Source of the DNA: Streptomyces daqingensis
GTDB taxonomy: Bacteria; Actinomycetota; Actinomycetes; Streptomycetales; Streptomycetaceae
NCBI RefSeq assembly: GCF_014645895.1
Contig: NZ_BMMP01000006.1
Span: 1 to 64,000 of the forward strand
Direction of reading: 5' to 3'
DNA length: 64,000 nucleotides
A program made the translations under genes and the position numbers. The notes below the pieces were generated by a model, which made no database searches, had not been told where the DNA came from, and was given only the letters and a program-made list of their open reading frames with translations. This document shows, piece by piece, positions 59,231 through 64,000 of this stretch. How positions within the stretch are numbered: position 1 is the stretch's first letter; each line of letters starts with the position of its first letter.

Positions 59231-60394
59231 TCAGCCGCCGACCGCGACCTGGGGCTCGCCGGAGGCCACTCCGTCCTTCTCCATCTTCTCGGCGATCTTC
59301 ATCGCCTCGTCGATGAGCGTCTCGACGATCTTGGACTCGGGGACGGTCTTGATGACCTCGCCCTTGACGAAGATCTGGCCCTTGCCGTTGCCGGAGGCGA
59401 CGCCGAGGTCCGCTTCGCGCGCCTCGCCGGGCCCGTTGACCACGCAGCCCATGACGGCGACCCGCAGCGGGACTTCCATGCCCTCCAGGCCCGCGGTGAC
59501 CTCGTCGGCCAGCTTGTAGACGTCCACCTGGGCGCGGCCGCAGGACGGGCAGGAGACGATCTCCAGGCGGCGCTGCCGGAGCCCGAGGGACTCCAGGATC
59601 TGGATGCCGACCTTGCACTCCTCGGCCGGCGGCGCGGAGAGCGAGACGCGGATGGTGTCGCCGATGCCCTCGGAGAGCAGCGCGCCGAAGGCGACTGCGG
59701 ACTTGATCGTGCCCTGGAAGGCCGGGCCCGCCTCGGTGACGCCCAGGTGCAGCGGATAGTCGCACTGCGCGGCGAGCTGCCGGTAGGCGTTGATCATCAC
59801 GACGGGGTCGTTGTGCTTGACCGAGATCTTGATGTCGCGGAAGCCGTGCTCCTCGAAGAGGGAGCACTCCCACAGCGCCGACTCGACGAGCGCCTCGGGC
59901 GTCGCCTTGCCGTACTTCTGCAGCAGCCGCTTGTCGAGGGAACCGGCGTTGACGCCGATGCGGATGGGCGTCCCGGCCGCGGAGGCGGCGTTCGCGATCT
60001 CCCGGACCTTGTCGTCGAACTGCTTGATGTTGCCGGGGTTCACGCGCACCGCGGCGCAGCCGGCGTCGATCGCGGCGAAGACGTACTTCGGTTGGAAGTG
60101 GATGTCGGCGATGACGGGGATCTGCGACTTGCGCGCGATCGTGGCGAGCGCGTCCGCGTCGTCCTGCGTGGGACAGGCCACGCGGACGATCTGACAGCCG
60201 GACGCGGTCAGTTCGGCGATCTGCTGGAGCGTCGCGCCCACATCCGAGGTGCGCGTCGTGGTCATCGACTGGACGGACACCGGTGCGTCGCCGCCCACGG
60301 CCACCGGGCCGACCTGGATCTTGCGGCTAATGCGGCGGTCGACGAGTTTGGTCGGTACGTCCGGCATTCCGAGCGAAATCGCTGTCGCTGTCAT
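59231..60394 (-). CDS. ispG: 4-hydroxy-3-methylbut-2-en-1-yl diphosphate synthase
   Basis: IspG (GcpE) is the iron-sulphur enzyme that makes HMBPP in the MEP isoprenoid pathway. The 387-residue product has the TIM-barrel N-domain ([19 protein letters not shown]). The C-terminal 4Fe-4S domain contains [10 protein letters not shown] and [11 protein letters not shown], whose cysteines bind the cluster. dxr lies two genes upstream, so two MEP enzymes flank the site-2 protease. Confidence 0.96.
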   Translation of the reverse strand: MTATAISLGMPDVPTKLVDRRISRKIQVGPVAVGGDAPVSVQSMTTTRTSDVGATLQQIAELTASGCQIVRVACPTQDDADALATIARKSQIPVIADIHFQPKYVFAAIDAGCAAVRVNPGNIKQFDDKVREIANAASAAGTPIRIGVNAGSLDKRLLQKYGKATPEALVESALWECSLFEEHGFRDIKISVKHNDPVVMINAYRQLAAQCDYPLHLGVTEAGPAFQGTIKSAVAFGALLSEGIGDTIRVSLSAPPAEECKVGIQILESLGLRQRRLEIVSCPSCGRAQVDVYKLADEVTAGLEGMEVPLRVAVMGCVVNGPGEAREADLGVASGNGKGQIFVKGEVIKTVPESKIVETLIDEAMKIAEKMEKDGVASGEPQVAVGG

Positions 60395-60516
60395 CAGGCG
60401 TGCAACCCCAAGGTGTGGATCGAGAAGTCCCGATAGATCGACGGGCTCCGGCTCCTGAGATTACGGCACCTTCACCCGTACGAGCACATCCGCGGAACGT
60501 ATTCCCCCAAAGCAGG

Positions 60517-60545
60517 GCACCCGGGTACGAATGCCGCCCGGGTGC
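60517..60545 (-). terminator. Hairpin between the site-2 protease gene and ispG
   Basis: GCACCCGGG (60517-60525) pairs with CCCGGGTGC (60537-60545) about 40 bases past the protease stop. The remainder of the 189-base gap holds the ispG promoter. Confidence 0.7.
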
Positions 60546-60583
60546 TCCTGTGTCCGTCCTCGTCCGGCCGCCCGCCGGACGTA

Positions 60584-61888
60584 CTACCCCGCGAGTCTCA
60601 CGGGGTTCACCACGTCCGCGACCAGGACGAGCAGCGTGAAGCAGATGAAGATCCCGGCGACCACGTACGCGACGGGCATCAGCTTCGCCACGTCGAACGG
60701 GCCCGGGTCGGGGCGCCGGAAGACCTTCGCGAAGGCCCGCCGCACCGACTCCCACAGCGCGCCCGCGATGTGGCCGCCGTCCAGCGGCAGCAGCGGCAGC
60801 ATGTTGAAGAGGAAGAGCGAGAGGTTGAAGCCGGCGACGAGGAAGAGCATCGTCGCCACCCGCTGCGTCGGCGGGATGTCGAGCGAGAACACCTCACCGC
60901 CGACGCGGGCCGCGCCCACGACGCCCATCGGGGAGTCCTGCTTGCGCTCAGCGCCGTCGAACGCCGCGTTCCACAGGTCGGGGACCTTGGACGGCAGCGC
61001 GATGAGCGCCTGCACGCCGGAGGCCATCATGTCGCCCATGCGGTCGACGGACTGCGGGAACGACTGCTGGACGACGCCGCTGGCCGGCGTGAAGCCCAGG
61101 AAGCCGGCGGTGACGTATTCGCCTTCGACGTAGCTGCCGCGTCCGTCGGACTTGGCCACCTTGTTCGAGATCAGATCCGCCTTCAGCGTCTTGCGGGCGC
61201 CGTCCCTCTCGACCGTGATGGTGGCGGGGCCCGTCGTGTCGCGGATCTGCTGCTGCAGGGTCTCCCACTGCGTGACGCGCTTGCCGTCGAAGGCGACGAT
61301 CTTGTCGCCCGGCAGCATGCCGGCCGCCTTGGCGGGCGAGTCCTTGGCGCCGGCGGGGCACTTGTCGCTCTTGGCAGACGCGGGGATCACGCACTTGGAG
61401 ACCGAGGAGACCGTGGTGGTCTGGGTGTTGATGCCGAAGGACATCAGCACCACGAGGAAGATTACGACGGCCAGGATCAGGTTCATGAAGGGCCCGGCGA
61501 ACATCACGATGACGCGCTTCCAGGGGGCGCGCGTGTAGAAGAGCCGCTTCTCGTCGCCGGGCTTCAGCTCCTCGAAGGCCGCGGCCCGCGCGTCCTCGAT
61601 CATGCCCCGGAACGGGGACGTCGACCGCGCGCGGAGGGCGCCGTCCTCCCCCGGCGGGAACATGCCGATCATGCGGATGTAGCCGCCGAGCGGCACGGCC
61701 TTCACGCCGTACTCGGTCTCTCCCCTGCGCCGGGAGAAGATCGTCGGCCCGAAGCCCACCATGTACTGCGGCACGCGGATGCCGAACATCTTCGCGGTGG
61801 AGAGGTGCCCCAGTTCGTGCCAGGCGATGGAGAAGAGCAGACCGACGATGAAGACGACTATGCCGAGAATCGTCATGAGGGTCGTCAT
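60584..61888 (-). CDS. M50 site-2 zinc metalloprotease (RseP/Rip1-like)
   Basis: The 434-residue membrane protease has the zinc motif HELGH (24-28) in the first membrane helix. A PDZ-like domain follows (about residues 150-260, [23 protein letters not shown]). The C-terminal membrane part carries [21 protein letters not shown], where the LDGG motif supplies the third ligand. Mycobacterial Rip1, in the same dxr-rip-ispG context, cleaves anti-sigma factors. The ATG overlaps the dxr stop (ATGA). Confidence 0.93.
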   Translation of the reverse strand: MTTLMTILGIVVFIVGLLFSIAWHELGHLSTAKMFGIRVPQYMVGFGPTIFSRRRGETEYGVKAVPLGGYIRMIGMFPPGEDGALRARSTSPFRGMIEDARAAAFEELKPGDEKRLFYTRAPWKRVIVMFAGPFMNLILAVVIFLVVLMSFGINTQTTTVSSVSKCVIPASAKSDKCPAGAKDSPAKAAGMLPGDKIVAFDGKRVTQWETLQQQIRDTTGPATITVERDGARKTLKADLISNKVAKSDGRGSYVEGEYVTAGFLGFTPASGVVQQSFPQSVDRMGDMMASGVQALIALPSKVPDLWNAAFDGAERKQDSPMGVVGAARVGGEVFSLDIPPTQRVATMLFLVAGFNLSLFLFNMLPLLPLDGGHIAGALWESVRRAFAKVFRRPDPGPFDVAKLMPVAYVVAGIFICFTLLVLVADVVNPVRLAG

Positions 61889-63138
61889 GCGCGGGCCTCC
61901 GCTGCTGCCGTCGCCAGTTCACGGGCGCGCCGACGCGCCCAGGTCTCCGCGTCGAGGACGTCGGCGAGCGTCAACGCGGTTGCGCGTGGCGTCCCGTGCT
62001 CCTCGACCACAGCGGCAACCGTATCCACGATGCCCGAGAACGGCAGCCTTCCTTCCAAGAACGCTTGCACGCACTCTTCGTTCGCGGCGTTGTAGACCGC
62101 CGGCGCGGTACCGCCCGAGCGCCCCACCTGGAAGGCGAGCGGCACCGCCGGGAAGGCCTCGGCGTCGAGCGGGAAGAACTCCCACGACATCGCCCGCGAC
62201 CAGTCGAAGACCGGTCCGGCGTCGGGGACGCGGTGGGGCCATCCGATGCCCAGCGCGATCGGCAGGCGCATGTCCGGCGGGCCGCACTGCGCGACGGTCG
62301 AACCGTCCATGTACTCCACCATCGAGTGAACGGCCGACTGCGGGTGGACAACGACCTCGATGCGGTCGAAGGGGACGTCGTAGAGCAGATGGGCCTCGAT
62401 GACCTCCAGACCCTTGTTGACCAGCGTCGCCGAGTTGACGGTGATCACCGGGCCCATGTCCCAGGTGGGGTGGGCGAGGGCCTCCTGCGGAGTGACGCCG
62501 GCGAGCTCCGCCTTCGACCGCCCGCGGAAGGGGCCCCCGGACGCGGTGACGAGCAGCTTGCGCACCTCGGCGTGGGTGCCGCTCATCAGCGCCTGGAAGA
62601 GCGCCGAGTGCTCGGAGTCCACCGGGACGATCTGACCGGGCCGGGCGAGCGCCTTGACCAGCGGGCCCCCGACGATCAGCGACTCCTTGTTGGCGAGCGC
62701 CAGCATCCGCCCGGCCTCCAGGGCGGCCAGGGTCGGGGCGAGGCCGATGGAGCCCGTGATCCCGTTCAGCACCGTGTGGCAATCGCTCGCGGCGAGCTCG
62801 GCGGCGGCGTCGGGGCCCGCCAGTACCTCCGGGATCGGCTCCCCCGGCCCGTACTCCGCGCGGAGCGCCTCGCGCAGCTGACCGACCATGTCCTCCCGCG
62901 CCACCGCGACCGTACGCACCTGCAGTCTGTGCGCCTGCCCGGCCAGGAGCTTCACCCGGCCGCCCGCGGCGGAGAGTCCGGTCACGCGGAAACGGCCTGG
63001 ATTGCTCAGTACGACGTCGACTGCCTGCGTGCCGATGGAGCCGGTCGAACCGAGGATCACGATGTCGCGTGGGCCTGCCAGCACGTCCACGTCCGTGGGA
63101 CCGGGGCGCAGGTGCGGGTCGGCGAGGGATTCCGTCAT
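61885..63138 (-). CDS. dxr: 1-deoxy-D-xylulose 5-phosphate reductoisomerase
   Basis: Dxr makes MEP from DXP with NADPH. The 417-residue product has the NADPH loop [28 protein letters not shown], the metal/substrate region [12 protein letters not shown] and the conserved TASGGPFRG. It is the fosmidomycin target. It lies first in the dxr-site-2 protease pair and is coupled by a four-base overlap. The start is ATG 63138. Confidence 0.96.
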   Translation of the reverse strand: MTESLADPHLRPGPTDVDVLAGPRDIVILGSTGSIGTQAVDVVLSNPGRFRVTGLSAAGGRVKLLAGQAHRLQVRTVAVAREDMVGQLREALRAEYGPGEPIPEVLAGPDAAAELAASDCHTVLNGITGSIGLAPTLAALEAGRMLALANKESLIVGGPLVKALARPGQIVPVDSEHSALFQALMSGTHAEVRKLLVTASGGPFRGRSKAELAGVTPQEALAHPTWDMGPVITVNSATLVNKGLEVIEAHLLYDVPFDRIEVVVHPQSAVHSMVEYMDGSTVAQCGPPDMRLPIALGIGWPHRVPDAGPVFDWSRAMSWEFFPLDAEAFPAVPLAFQVGRSGGTAPAVYNAANEECVQAFLEGRLPFSGIVDTVAAVVEEHGTPRATALTLADVLDAETWARRRARELATAAAEARA

Positions 63139-63285
63139 GGCCCCATTCTGACGGCACTCGGAGACGGGAGAGTCACCGCCCGTGGCAGCACGCGCACATC
63201 AGGCACGCCCGCCGGGACGGCGCGGGCGCCCGGCACCGGGTCGCTCAGTGCCGGACGCCCGCCCTCGCCTCGCTTCTCGCGCCCC

Positions 63286-64000
63286 TCAGCGGATGCGGCG
63301 GTGCACGTTCTCCTTCTTCGACGGCCCCGGGGCGGCCTCCGAGATCCACGGGCCCTCGGTCGAGGCGTCGACGACGCCCTCCTCCAGCCAGGTGTACGCG
63401 CCGTCGAGGATGTTGCGTACGACCTTGCGGTCCAGGTCGTCCGTGTTGTTCCAGAGCCGCCCGAACAGTTCCTCGACCCGGACGCGCGACTGCCTGCAGA
63501 AGGCGTCAGCGAGCTGGTACGCGGCCTTGCCGTCCTCGATCGAGCTGCTCAGCGCGTCCCGGCGCGCCTTCTCCGCACGCACGCAGACGGCGCTCATCGC
63601 GAACAGCTCGGCGCCGATGTCCACGATCCGGCCGAGGAAGCCCTGCTTGGTCTCCATCCGGCCCTGCCAGCGGGACATGGCGTAGAAGGTCGAGCGGGCC
63701 AGCTTGCGCGACGTGCGCTCCACGTACCGCAGGTGTTCGGCGAGCTGCCCGAAGTCGGCGTACGCGCCCGGGAGCTGGCCGGTACCCGCGACGAGCTTCG
63801 GCAGCCAGCGGGCGTAGAAGCCGCCGGCGGCGACCGCCGCGCGCCCCTTGTCGGACAGGGTCTTGTCCGGGTCGATGAGATCACCGGCGACGGACAGGTG
63901 CGCGTCGACCGCTTCCCGCGCGATGAGGAGATGCATGATCTCCGTCGAGCCCTCGAAGATGCGGTTGATCCGCAGGTCCCGCAGCAGCTGCTCAGCGGGA
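63286..64000 (-). CDS. Acyl-CoA dehydrogenase, C-terminal part (5' end outside the window)
   Basis: The frame is open to the window edge and enters as PAEQLLRDLRINRIFEGSTEIMHLLIAREAVDAHL, the C-terminal FAD/catalytic-loop signature of acyl-CoA dehydrogenases. A long helical C-terminal extension follows (FYARWLPKLVAGTGQLPGAY, RKLARSTFYAMSRWQGRMETKQGFL), as in the larger FadE-type proteins of actinobacteria. Only about 237 residues are visible. The substrate chain length cannot be told. Confidence 0.85.
   Translation of the reverse strand, partial: PAEQLLRDLRINRIFEGSTEIMHLLIAREAVDAHLSVAGDLIDPDKTLSDKGRAAVAAGGFYARWLPKLVAGTGQLPGAYADFGQLAEHLRYVERTSRKLARSTFYAMSRWQGRMETKQGFLGRIVDIGAELFAMSAVCVRAEKARRDALSSSIEDGKAAYQLADAFCRQSRVRVEELFGRLWNNTDDLDRKVVRNILDGAYTWLEEGVVDASTEGPWISEAAPGPSKKENVHRRIR

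Overview
The window comes from a very GC-rich actinomycete chromosome, almost certainly a Streptomyces or close relative. Pointers are the codon use (G/C at nearly all third positions, many GTG starts and some TTG), the gene order rpsO-pnp-M16 peptidase-dapB and rimP-nusA-ylxR-infB-DUF503-rbfA-truB, a Streptomyces-type type VII secretion (ESX) locus, and a DUF397 gene. Most of the window is core chromosome. The accessory material lies mainly between about 17 and 26 kb, plus one large protease/NTPase gene at 37.5-41.3 kb.

Left part (1-11 kb). The first ~70 bases are the reverse complement of an actinobacterial pre-16S rRNA leader, so an rRNA operon probably starts here and runs leftward out of the window. 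Next come leftward genes for RNase J, dapA and thyX, then two small membrane proteins on the plus strand, then the leftward group rpsO, pnp, M16 peptidase, dapB and a membrane protein. dapA and dapB supply the diaminopimelate/lysine pathway. RNase J, PNPase and S15 are RNA decay and ribosome functions.

Type VII secretion region (11-36.3 kb). The core genes are eccD and eccC (divergent), mycP, two WXG100 genes (esxB, esxA) and eccB (leftward), and eccE, a conserved partner and an EspI-like MinD/ParA ATPase (rightward). Between eccC and mycP sit two accessory modules on the minus strand. Module 1 (21.2 to 17.3 kb) has a small Esx-like protein, a 428-residue protein with a WXG-type N-terminus and no visible toxin domain, a 230-residue protein and two paralogous membrane proteins. 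Module 2 (25.7 to 22.8 kb) repeats the theme with a small Esx-like protein, a 374-residue WXG protein with a glycine/alanine-rich membrane-active-looking body, and a DUF3592-like membrane protein. Module 2 is visibly less GC-rich than its surroundings and ends beside a decayed transposase gene. These modules are the best candidates for an undescribed system: ESX-exported, membrane-inserting proteins with dedicated membrane partners.

Translation and ribosome-biogenesis region (36.4-48.4 kb). The leftward genes rimP, nusA, ylxR, infB, DUF503 (ylxP), rbfA and truB lead to ribF. A trypsin-STAND NTPase fusion of about 1250 residues is inserted between truB and ribF.

Right part (48.7-64 kb). A lipoprotein, a ferritin-like DUF4439 protein and an APH-fold pseudokinase-like protein come first. 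They are followed by an organic-acid cluster: CitMHS transporter, divergent LysR regulator, family III CoA-transferase and CitE-like lyase. Two near-identical 15-bp inverted repeats that fit the T-N11-A rule lie before the regulator and before the CoA-transferase, which ties the four genes into one probable regulon. The leftward end carries proS, two GNAT acetyltransferases, ispG, an M50 site-2 protease and dxr (MEP isoprenoid pathway), and the C-terminal part of an acyl-CoA dehydrogenase cut by the window edge. No tRNA, CRISPR array or riboswitch was recognised.
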